DNA of 64,000 nt from Spirochaetaceae bacterium (GTDB taxonomy: Bacteria > Spirochaetota > Spirochaetia > SZUA-6 > Bin103). The stretch spans positions 62,001-126,000 of the forward strand of contig JAPPNY010000210.1 in the NCBI GenBank assembly GCA_028818385.1, read 5' to 3'. The position numbers and the translations under genes were made by a program. This document shows, piece by piece, positions 51,061-59,092 of the stretch. Under the pieces are notes generated by a model. It was not told the origin of the DNA. It did no database searches and saw only the letters and a program-made list of their open reading frames with translations. Positions within the stretch are counted from its first letter, which is position 1. Each line of letters begins with the position of its first letter.

Positions 51061-52806
51061 ATGAAAGGAACGGGATTTTGGACGGCATCGATCGTAGCTG
51101 TACTCCTTGCCTTGCCGGTGGTGGGATTCGCGGCTCCGGAAGCGGAAGGGACCGAAGGGTCTGCGCTCATCGAGATCATATGGTCGGGACCAGGAGTCGC
51201 AGACGCCCCTGAAGGCAACTGGATGCAGCGGCAGATAGAAGAGAAGTTCGGTGTCAAGATCATCAACCACACCGTCCACATCAACGACCGGGCTGCCAGA
51301 GAACTGATGATCACGTCAGGGGTGGACCTGCCCGATGTCGGGCAGTTCGAAACGAACCCGATGAGGCTGTATCGGGACGGCGTGACGCGCAGCATTCCGA
51401 AAGAAATGGTGAGAGAACATGCGCCGAATTTCGCGCAGTTTCTTACCGATAACCCGCCGATGTGGGACGTGAAAGTTGCGCCGGACGATCCGGAGGCGTT
51501 CTATACGATTACCGGATATGCCGGGCACGGGATCGGCGCTGGTGACTTTCCGTACATTCGATTGGATTGGCTCGAACGAGTTGGAATGGCGCCGGCGGCC
51601 GAGGACGTGATCCAATTGGATAGAGCGGGCTATGAACAGTATGCCGGTCAGGCTTTTGCGCACAAGAAGGGGTACAACCTCGATCAGCTCGAGGAGATGA
51701 TGTACGCTTTCCGGGATGCGGATTTGGACGGCAACGGCAAGGCTGACACCATCGCATACTACATGGTCAGGAACCACCGGGGATCTCGTCCGGTTTCCGG
51801 GATGTGGTATGTGGATGGAGAGAATCTTCAGTTTACCAAGATTGAAGATGGCGTCGAGAGGATCGGTGTGCTGTCCGAGGGCTGGAGATCCTATCTGCGC
51901 TACATGCAGAAGTGGTATGCGGACAAACTCATCAACCAGGAGCTTCCCGCCGGAGCATACGGGGACATGCACCCGTTGATGGGTGGCGGTTTGGTAGGAA
52001 TCACTGCTGACTGCTTCATATGCTGGGATGAAACGACGAGGCCGCCAAAGAACCTCTGGGATCGAGATCCGGATTCGAAGGTGATGGTGGTTCCGCACTG
52101 GACAGGGCCGGATGGCTTTGCCGGCGGTCCAACGGATTATCCTCCATTTCGCTACGGTTGGGGCTGGGCTGTGAACAAGACGGTGGACGACGCGAAACTG
52201 GCCAAAGCTCTGGCGATCATGGATTGGGTCAACTGGGACAGAGAGGGTCAGGTACAGTCGATCTTTGGCGTTGAGGGAAAGCACTACACCTGGGGCGGCG
52301 AGCCGTACAACTCCAACGTCGTCATCACGCCTCAGTGGAAGACCGGTGGCGGTCATCCCGATGGCTTGGGGGTGTACAGGTACCAGAACGTGCCTCCCAA
52401 GATGGCATTCTATCGATGGGATCCTGCGTGGAGCGAGTGGACCGAGCTTACCCAACCGCCAGGGGCGCTGTCCAACCGGGTATTCATTCCGCTGAGATTC
52501 GATGCACTAGGCGAAGCGGTGAACTACCAGTTGCCGACGGCGGTGCAGCAGTATGCCACGGCGTTGAGCACCATACGAGACGAGTTCAAGTGGAAAGCGA
52601 TCGGTGGCCAGGTGAACCTCGAGGAGGACTGGGACGCGTACGTGGAGACATTCATGAACTCCGGAGGGACGGAGCTCCTGGCGGCGATACAGGAGGCGCC
52701 GATCAGTTTGAAGCCCTATCCGGGAGTTCCGTATTTTCATCTCGAGGGATTGCCGGCATCTGTCCGTGAGCGGGTTGAAAACGGCGAGTTCGTGTACGAT
52801 TGGTAG
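51061..52806 (+). CDS. Extracellular solute-binding protein (LplA-like, island importer)
   Basis: The 581-residue periplasmic protein has a Sec signal peptide (residues 1-24, ending VVGFA) and then an acidic PEAEGTEGS linker without a lipobox. It has IEEKFGVKI and a calcium-loop-like DADLDGNGKADTIAYY, as in LplA-type binding proteins. AAGGAGAGG lies upstream of the ATG. It completes the third importer. The ligand is unknown; the island enzymes suggest an acetylated or acidic oligosaccharide. Confidence 0.92.
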   Translation: MKGTGFWTASIVAVLLALPVVGFAAPEAEGTEGSALIEIIWSGPGVADAPEGNWMQRQIEEKFGVKIINHTVHINDRAARELMITSGVDLPDVGQFETNPMRLYRDGVTRSIPKEMVREHAPNFAQFLTDNPPMWDVKVAPDDPEAFYTITGYAGHGIGAGDFPYIRLDWLERVGMAPAAEDVIQLDRAGYEQYAGQAFAHKKGYNLDQLEEMMYAFRDADLDGNGKADTIAYYMVRNHRGSRPVSGMWYVDGENLQFTKIEDGVERIGVLSEGWRSYLRYMQKWYADKLINQELPAGAYGDMHPLMGGGLVGITADCFICWDETTRPPKNLWDRDPDSKVMVVPHWTGPDGFAGGPTDYPPFRYGWGWAVNKTVDDAKLAKALAIMDWVNWDREGQVQSIFGVEGKHYTWGGEPYNSNVVITPQWKTGGGHPDGLGVYRYQNVPPKMAFYRWDPAWSEWTELTQPPGALSNRVFIPLRFDALGEAVNYQLPTAVQQYATALSTIRDEFKWKAIGGQVNLEEDWDAYVETFMNSGGTELLAAIQEAPISLKPYPGVPYFHLEGLPASVRERVENGEFVYDW

Positions 52807-52835
52807 AAGGTATCTACTGTCGATGCGAACGCCGC

Positions 52836-52870
52836 TGAGAGGGGAGGGCTGTCACAGCCCTCCCCTCTTA
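52836..52870 (+). terminator. Intrinsic terminator after binding-protein gene
   Basis: A perfect 14-bp stem (arm AGAGGGGAGGGCTG) with a 3-base loop starts 32 bases after the binding-protein stop. The following U-stretch is poor (CTCTTA), so termination may be partial. The next gene begins almost immediately. Confidence 0.7.
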
Positions 52871-52883
52871 GATGCCGGCTCTG

Positions 52884-53561
52884 ATGAGAAACGCCAATAT
52901 GCGCAGGAAGATCCCCATTGCGATTGTCGTGCTTGTGCTGGCGAGCTGTGCCAGACCGGCTGATATGGATCTATCCGAAACTCTCGACTTGCTCGGCTTC
53001 GGATTCAGCATGGATTATCCGGGAGGGTGGTCCAGCGCAGAGATCGAGGAAAAGGTAGTCGCCGTTGCTGAAAACGAGTGGGAGAGCGAACGATTGTCTT
53101 TTCGGTTCGATGACACTGGATTCACCTGGATCTATGGCCAGAGCCCCTTGTCCGCGAAGACCGGCGACGATGATCCCGTGGCATCCATACAAACCAAGGT
53201 TTCCGGCTATCAGGTCATTTTCACGATGAGTGACACACAGTATTTGGCGGACAAGGTCAATGGGAGTCTCATCCGGTCGGATATTGCCCCCGAGCCGCTG
53301 CGAGCGTTCTTCGAAGGTGCTGTTGTGTTGTACGGATATGCGACGCCGAAGGAAAGCAAGATTTCGGAGATCGAGATCTTTGGAGTTTCGGCGATTAGCG
53401 GGACCCTGCGGAATAGATATAGCGCAGCGATTCTCATTTTGGGTCACAAAGCCGATGTTACGTTCAGTCTACGAGTTCTTGCTCGGTCGAACCGATCGCT
53501 CAAGGCGTTCATGCCGACGTGGGAAAAAATGCTCGAAAGCATAGAGCTGTTGGAAGGATAG
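52884..53561 (+). CDS. Small lipoprotein of unknown function
   Basis: The 225-residue product has a lipoprotein signal: basic start (MRRK), hydrophobic IPIAIVVLVL and lipobox LASC, so it should be anchored in a membrane. The mature part, with GFSMDYPGGWSSAE and a late SFSLRVLARS-like strand region, resembles PsbP/Mog1-like lipoproteins in which a Y-P-x-x-W motif follows the N-terminus; this is tentative. The start is uncertain among ATG 52872, 52884 and 52899; the first overlaps the terminator. The sialidase-fold gene follows after 49 bases. Confidence 0.7.
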   Translation: MRNANMRRKIPIAIVVLVLASCARPADMDLSETLDLLGFGFSMDYPGGWSSAEIEEKVVAVAENEWESERLSFRFDDTGFTWIYGQSPLSAKTGDDDPVASIQTKVSGYQVIFTMSDTQYLADKVNGSLIRSDIAPEPLRAFFEGAVVLYGYATPKESKISEIEIFGVSAISGTLRNRYSAAILILGHKADVTFSLRVLARSNRSLKAFMPTWEKMLESIELLEG

Positions 53562-53610
53562 AGAGTCGCTGAGATCGGTCGGTCTCAGGAGAAGTTCAAG
53601 GAGGATTGAC

Positions 53611-54765
53611 ATGGATACCATCCTGTATTGGCACGAAGCTCGCTATTCCAGTTTTCCGAGCGTGGTAATCGGCGATGCGGACGCGCTCTGGGTGAGCTTC
53701 AACTGGAATTCCCATACCCCAAACGCTCGTGGTAGCGGAGGAGCGGCCCACTCGCATATGGGCGGATTGGCCGGAGGAGAGACCGGTCATGTCGAGCTCT
53801 TCTCTCCAGACGGGGGTGCGAGCTGGCTTGAGGAAGGGAAAGATCAAGGCTACCGCGTATGCCCCGAGAAGCTCAGAAGTGCGGTGCTCAGTGACGGCAC
53901 GCAAGTTCGGATATCCCGACCATCGGACGCATTTCCTGGGGAGCGAAGGGACGAATTCGTAGGACGCGGTTTCTCAGTGGAAGACCTGCCCGACGGGCGA
54001 ATACACGTTGGGCATCGACTGGTGATGGAGCGAAAGAAGGCGGGGGAGGATAGGTGGGAGAGTAGAGAGTTGAGAAGCGGGGAAGAGCTACCGTTTGTTG
54101 CGCTCATTCACGGAGCCGACCTGCAGTTCAGAGGTTGTGTGCTTCCGGACGACACGATCGTGCAGCAGGTCTACGGAAACACCGTGGCGGGGGGCCCCTA
54201 TCGGGCATGGGTACTGCGTTCGGAAGACCGCGGAGAGACGTGGGAAATGGTGAGCATGGCCTATGATGGGGGGGTGCATCCGTTCAATGAGTCCAGCTTG
54301 TTGTATCTTCCGGAGGGGCGTATCATCGCGATGGTTCGAACCGCCAGCGGCAGCAAGAGTATTCCGGAGGAAGAGAAGTATTTGTGGCAGACTCACTCGG
54401 ACGATGGCGGCAAAACGTGGAGTGAGCCGAAAAAGACGGAGATGTGGGGGTATCCGGCGCATCTGTTGATGTTGCAGAACGGAGAGGTGCTCTGCAGCTA
54501 CGGACACCGGCGGCCCCCGTATGGGGTACGTGCGTGTTTTTCCTACGACGGCGGCAGGACATGGGATGTCGAGCGCAAGATCGTTCTCCGCAATGACGGG
54601 CTTACTACCGATGGCGTCGTGGCCGGTAGAGGTAGTCCGAGTGATCTGGGCTATCCAAAGACGGTAGAACTGGCAGACGGGTCGCTGTTCACCGTCTACT
54701 ACTTTACACTCGGCGATGGTGTAACTCACATAGCGGCGACGAAGTGGCATCCGGGGAACGACTGA
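53611..54765 (+). CDS. Sialidase-fold (BNR/Asp-box) protein, island copy
   Basis: The 384-residue propeller has Asp-box repeats SPDGGASW, SEDRGETW, SDDGGKTW and SYDGGRTW. The ATG has AAGGAGG upstream. No signal peptide is present, so it is predicted to be cytoplasmic. The stop shares a base with the next start (TGATG), coupling it to a PIG-L deacetylase. It would act on the imported glycan, but the sugar released is unknown. Confidence 0.85.
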   Translation: MDTILYWHEARYSSFPSVVIGDADALWVSFNWNSHTPNARGSGGAAHSHMGGLAGGETGHVELFSPDGGASWLEEGKDQGYRVCPEKLRSAVLSDGTQVRISRPSDAFPGERRDEFVGRGFSVEDLPDGRIHVGHRLVMERKKAGEDRWESRELRSGEELPFVALIHGADLQFRGCVLPDDTIVQQVYGNTVAGGPYRAWVLRSEDRGETWEMVSMAYDGGVHPFNESSLLYLPEGRIIAMVRTASGSKSIPEEEKYLWQTHSDDGGKTWSEPKKTEMWGYPAHLLMLQNGEVLCSYGHRRPPYGVRACFSYDGGRTWDVERKIVLRNDGLTTDGVVAGRGSPSDLGYPKTVELADGSLFTVYYFTLGDGVTHIAATKWHPGND

Positions 54766-55628
54766 TGCCCTCGGAACAGCGAGATGGCATCCAAGTGCTC
54801 GTGGTCGTGGCCCATCCGCATGACCTGTGCCACATGGGCGGCACGTGTGCCCATCACGTGGAACGTGGTGATCGCGTTACAGCCGTAGCGATCACCGGCG
54901 GTCAGACCACGCACGATGAGGAACTGGCAGACGAGCTGCGTAAGTCGCCGGATCAGAGGGACATGGCCATCGTCGGCCGATCACGGGAGGAATACGCAGC
55001 GCGCAAAGCACGGGAATTCGTGAACGTCTGTGGGCTCTTCGGCATAACGGATGTGCGGATCCTCCCCTTTTCCGACAATCCTATCGAGGTCACCGATGAA
55101 ATGGTGCGAGCCCTGGCTGGGATTCTGTACGATGTGCGACCGCAGATGGTGCTGACCCATGCACCGTATACGCTACCGGATCGACGCAGTTACTACGCGT
55201 GGATCAACGACCATACGGCTGCTGGAATAGCGGTTCAAAGAGCACTGAACCAAATAAACATTCCCGACAGAGATCGGGGACACGCTCCTCACAAGGTGGC
55301 TTCGGTGTACTATACGGGCGTCGATTACGCATTTCATGAAGTGGACGTCGTTATCGATATTTCCGATCAGGTTGAGAATCGGAAGAGAGCGGAAATCCTG
55401 TTTGAGTCGCAGGGGCACACTCCGGAGTTGGCCGAAAAGCGGATAGAGTCGAGTGCCGGGTTTCAAGGTTGGAAGGCTCACGTCGGCTATGCTGAGACCT
55501 TTATCCGCGGGTATCGAGAAGTATCTCGATGTCTTTCCGTAACTGAGGAAAACCTGCTCCTTGCGGAGATGTCACACGAGGAGCGCCTGCGCTGGCAGAC
55601 GGGTAGAGGCCAGATACCGAATCGATGA
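54765..55628 (+). CDS. PIG-L family deacetylase
   Basis: The 287-residue LmbE/PIG-L-fold zinc hydrolase has the metal motif AHPHDLCHMGGT (H17, D20) and the later His in INDHTAAG. The usual A-H-P-D-D has a general-base Asp, which is His19 here. The family removes N-acetyl groups from amino sugars. ATG 54765 overlaps the previous stop. In the island it could deacetylate an N-acetylhexosamine unit. Confidence 0.85.
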   Translation: MPSEQRDGIQVLVVVAHPHDLCHMGGTCAHHVERGDRVTAVAITGGQTTHDEELADELRKSPDQRDMAIVGRSREEYAARKAREFVNVCGLFGITDVRILPFSDNPIEVTDEMVRALAGILYDVRPQMVLTHAPYTLPDRRSYYAWINDHTAAGIAVQRALNQINIPDRDRGHAPHKVASVYYTGVDYAFHEVDVVIDISDQVENRKRAEILFESQGHTPELAEKRIESSAGFQGWKAHVGYAETFIRGYREVSRCLSVTEENLLLAEMSHEERLRWQTGRGQIPNR

Positions 55629-55670
55629 CGCCGTCCGGCTGCGCGGTCGTTGGTTCAGAAAGGTGCGCGG

Positions 55671-57200
55671 TCAGGTGAATTGAAACGCGTACAGTTTGCA
55701 GTCGCGCATGACAAAGCGTATCTTGATCGGCGTCCCCGCTAGCGCGCTCACATCCTTCCTCTCGCCCCAGCACACCGGCATTCGAACCGAGTTGCCGCAG
55801 ATGAACGTGGCTTCGTCTGCGGTGTAGCCTTGTACGGGTTGACCGTTATCGTGCTGTAGTTCTACCAGCACGGAGCCTCCTGCGCCGGTATCCACATTCA
55901 GTTCCAGCCGACTGCCTGAAAACCGAATCGAGGGGGTCAGGAGCTCACCACCGCTGTAATCGGCATCCGCCGATATGAATCCATCCAATCTCATAACGGC
56001 GCGGTCGATGCCGCTGAGACGGCTTTGCGCCGCAGGATCGACAGTTCGGTTCTCATCCCAGTTAACGCCGGCGTAGTAGATCCACAGCTCGTCGCCGACA
56101 CGAATGGGATTGGGCATTTCCCAGGTCATTCGGGAAGAAAAGCTTCCCTCAGGCCCGGGTCTCATGAAAGGCTTGCGCCCACCGCAGCGCTGAAAACTCT
56201 TTCCGTCGCGGCTCACCGATAGTCGCGTGTCGAAGCGGCTGGGCAACTGCAGCGTTCGCGTTTCCTGGCGTTCCACCGCCAAGTCGTCGCGCATGGAAGT
56301 CACCACCAACTCACTGTCGTACCAGCACCAGTTGGCATGGGCGAGCATGAAATACACGCCGGTCTCGGCATCGGGATACTTGAACACCAAGGCGCCATAG
56401 TAGTCCATCGCCACTCTTCCTTGCGGAGTATCCGGTCCCGCCGGTCGCAACGGCACACTCGTTTCGTAGGTGGCCATATCCACCTCGTCCGGCCACATGA
56501 CAATGCTCTGGTTGTCCCATCGGCTCAGATCATCCGACTCGAGTCGCCGCACCGTACGGTAGCTCTCGTTGCCCTCCGCAGTGCCGTGTCGTTTGGCGAC
56601 CCAGTAGCGCGTGTACAGTACGTAGCGCCCGATCCGCGGGTCCCAGAAGACGATGCTCTGGGTATCCCATCCGCCCCGGCCGATCCGGAGATTCTGCAGC
56701 AGCTTCCAACGGATCCCGTCGGGGGAGGTGTGCATGTGGAACTGGCCCCACACCTCGGGTGAGTAGACCTTCGCCTGCGTCTTGTAGCGCTCCTCGGGTG
56801 GCGCATTCGGATCGATCCACACCGAGCTTCCACCAATCTGGCTGGGTATTACGGCGTTGTTGGCGGTGGTTCCACCGACGTCGATGAGATCGAGTACAGG
56901 CTTGGTGAAGTGGATGCCGTCGCCGGACTCGGCATAACTGACATATCGTTCATCATTACCCGGGTCGTCAACGGAATACCAGATTCGGATGGTGCCGTCA
57001 TCCTCCTTCACTACGCTGTTGCCGCTACGTCCGAGACGAGCTTCAGGCTGCGTTTCCCAGGATTCATCTAGAATGAGCACCGGCTCCCTCGTCTGATAGG
57101 GCGGATTCATCACGAGCTCCACACCCGTGCTGGACTCCATGAACAGCCTATCCACGAAGAGCTGCTTACTCGATCCCACGTCGATTACATGATGGTCCAT
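55671..57200 (-). CDS. Five-bladed-propeller-like glycosidase homologue, copy 1
   Basis: The 509-residue protein looks like a GH32/GH43/GH68-superfamily propeller with a C-terminal beta-sandwich. Motifs are GSSKQLFVDR at the start, DDGTIRIWYSVDD, GIHFTKPVLDL, NPIRVGDELWIYYAG and RLELNVDTGAGGSVLVELQ. It has no signal peptide. The ATG has GGGGAGC upstream. It is a tandem paralogue of the next gene and probably arose by duplication within the island. The catalytic residues are not assigned. Confidence 0.78.
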   Translation of the reverse strand: MDHHVIDVGSSKQLFVDRLFMESSTGVELVMNPPYQTREPVLILDESWETQPEARLGRSGNSVVKEDDGTIRIWYSVDDPGNDERYVSYAESGDGIHFTKPVLDLIDVGGTTANNAVIPSQIGGSSVWIDPNAPPEERYKTQAKVYSPEVWGQFHMHTSPDGIRWKLLQNLRIGRGGWDTQSIVFWDPRIGRYVLYTRYWVAKRHGTAEGNESYRTVRRLESDDLSRWDNQSIVMWPDEVDMATYETSVPLRPAGPDTPQGRVAMDYYGALVFKYPDAETGVYFMLAHANWCWYDSELVVTSMRDDLAVERQETRTLQLPSRFDTRLSVSRDGKSFQRCGGRKPFMRPGPEGSFSSRMTWEMPNPIRVGDELWIYYAGVNWDENRTVDPAAQSRLSGIDRAVMRLDGFISADADYSGGELLTPSIRFSGSRLELNVDTGAGGSVLVELQHDNGQPVQGYTADEATFICGNSVRMPVCWGERKDVSALAGTPIKIRFVMRDCKLYAFQFT

Positions 57201-57278
57201 GATGCTCCCCTTTCACAGAATGTTCGAGGCATGACGTTCTCCATCATTCAAACCGTTCGGCCAGCGCGGGCAGATCGA

Positions 57279-58832
57279 CTACTCACGGGAATCTGGCTGG
57301 TCAGAGATGAATTGAAAGGCGTACAGCTTGCAGTCGCGCATGACGAACCGTATCTTTATCGGCTTCCCCGCTAGCCCGCTCACATCCTGCCTGTCGCCCC
57401 AGCACACCGGCATTCGAACCGAGTTGCCGCAGATGAACGTGGCTTCGTCTGCGGTGTAGCCTTGTACGGGTTGACCGTTATCGTGCTGTAGTTCTACCAG
57501 CACGGAGCCTCCTGCGCCGGTATCCACATTCAGTTCCAGCCGACTGCCTGAAAACCGAATCGAGGGGGTCAGGAGCTCGCCACCGCTGTAATCTGCATCG
57601 GCCGACATGAATCCATCCAATCTCATAACGGCACGGTCGATGCCGCTGAGACGGCTTTGCGCTGTAGGATCTACGGTTCCGTTCTCATCCCAGTTAGCTC
57701 CGGTGTAGTAGATCCACAGCTCGTCGCCGACACGAATGGGATTTGGCATTTCCCATATCGATCGGGAAGAGAAGGTTCCCTCCGGCCCGGGGCTCATGAA
57801 AGGCCTGCGCCCGCCGCAGCGCTGAAAACTCTTGCCGTCACGGCTCACTGCCAGTCGCGTGTCGAAGCGGCTGGGTAACGGGAGCCTTCGCGTTTCCTGG
57901 CGTTCCACCGCCAAGTCGTCGCGCATGGAAGTCACCACCAGGTCACTGTCGTACCAGCACCAGTTCGCATGGGCGAGCATGAAATACACGCCGGTCGCGG
58001 CATCGGGATACTTGAACACCAAGGCGCCATAGTAGTCCATCGCCACTCTTCCATGGGGAGTATCCGGCCCCGCCGATCGCAGCGGCACGGGTGTCTCGTA
58101 CGTGGCCATATCCACCTCGTCCGGCCACATCACGATGCTCTGGTTGTCCCATCGGCGCAGGTCATCGGACTCGAGCCGGCGCACCGTACGGTAGCTCTCG
58201 TTGCCCTCGGCAGTCCCGTGTCGCTTGGCGACCCAGTAGCGGGTGTACAATACGTAGCGCCCGATTCGCGGGTCCCAGAAGACGATGCTCTGGGTATCCC
58301 AGCCGCCCCGGCCGATTCGGATATTCTCGAACAGCTTCCAACGGATCCCGTCGGGGGAGCTGTGCATGTGGAACTGGCCCCACACCTCGGGTGAGTAGAC
58401 CTTCGTCTGCGTCTTGTAGCGCTCCTCGGGCGGGGCATTCGGGTCGATCCACACCGAGCTTCCACCGATCAGGCTGGGTAAGACGGCGTTGTTGGCGGTG
58501 CTTCCACCAACGTCGACGAGATCCAACACGGGCTTGGTGAAATGGATCCCGTCGCTGGACTCGGCATAGCTGACGTATCGTTCATCATTGTCCGGGTCGT
58601 CGACGGAATACCAGATTCGGATGGTGCCGTCATCCTCCTTCAATACGCAGTTGTAGGTACGTCCGAGACGAGCCTCAGGCTGCTTTTCCCAGGATTCATC
58701 CAGAACGACCACCGGCTGCCCCGTCGGATAAGGCGGATTCATCACGAGCTCCACAGCGGTGCTGGAGTCGATGAACATCCTATCCACGAAGAGCTGTTTA
58801 CTCGATCCGACGTCGATTACATGATGGTCCAT
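57279..58832 (-). CDS. Five-bladed-propeller-like glycosidase homologue, copy 2
   Basis: The 517-residue paralogue has the same opening MDHHVIDVGSSKQLFVDR and the same blade motifs. It ends with eight additional residues (ISDQPDSRE-like tail) compared with copy 1. By eye the N-terminal third differs at roughly one residue in seven, whereas the C-terminal domain is almost identical. It is upstream of copy 1 on the same strand with 78 bases between. It probably shares a promoter region with the divergent PHP gene. Confidence 0.78.
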   Translation of the reverse strand: MDHHVIDVGSSKQLFVDRMFIDSSTAVELVMNPPYPTGQPVVVLDESWEKQPEARLGRTYNCVLKEDDGTIRIWYSVDDPDNDERYVSYAESSDGIHFTKPVLDLVDVGGSTANNAVLPSLIGGSSVWIDPNAPPEERYKTQTKVYSPEVWGQFHMHSSPDGIRWKLFENIRIGRGGWDTQSIVFWDPRIGRYVLYTRYWVAKRHGTAEGNESYRTVRRLESDDLRRWDNQSIVMWPDEVDMATYETPVPLRSAGPDTPHGRVAMDYYGALVFKYPDAATGVYFMLAHANWCWYDSDLVVTSMRDDLAVERQETRRLPLPSRFDTRLAVSRDGKSFQRCGGRRPFMSPGPEGTFSSRSIWEMPNPIRVGDELWIYYTGANWDENGTVDPTAQSRLSGIDRAVMRLDGFMSADADYSGGELLTPSIRFSGSRLELNVDTGAGGSVLVELQHDNGQPVQGYTADEATFICGNSVRMPVCWGDRQDVSGLAGKPIKIRFVMRDCKLYAFQFISDQPDSRE

Positions 58833-59092
58833 GACGCTCCTCTTTCACAGAAAACTAACTACTGAGGATGCCGCAAATCGCGCAAGGCTGTCAAGCGAGG
58901 CCGGCAGCGTCGGACAGCCTGGCTCGCGGAATGCTGAGCGGTGTCCGAGCAGGAGTAGCGGCTGGACGGGGAGCAGGTGCTTGCATCAGCGTAGAACCTC
59001 GCTATTGAGTGTTCGCACGCGATGCGGTTGAATGACGGCGAAGGACAGCGAAAGGGAGGACTTCGGATGGCCAAGACGCCTGGAGAATCCCA
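58833..59092. other. Divergent intergenic region of the island
   Basis: This region holds a minus-strand TTGACA (58889-58894) as a possible -35 for the duplicated propeller genes, without a good -10. Near its right end AAGGGAGGA precedes ATG 59067, which opens only nine codons before TGA at 59094-59096. No other gene is seen. Confidence 0.4.

Larger units (their letters stand above)
55671..58852 (-). repeat. Tandem gene duplication
   Basis: Two direct copies of about 1.5 kb include the coding regions and about 20 bases upstream with the ribosome site. A block of roughly 180 bases in the 3' part (about 55767-55951 versus 57394-57578) looks identical, while the 5' parts differ by many substitutions. 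Confidence 0.9.
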
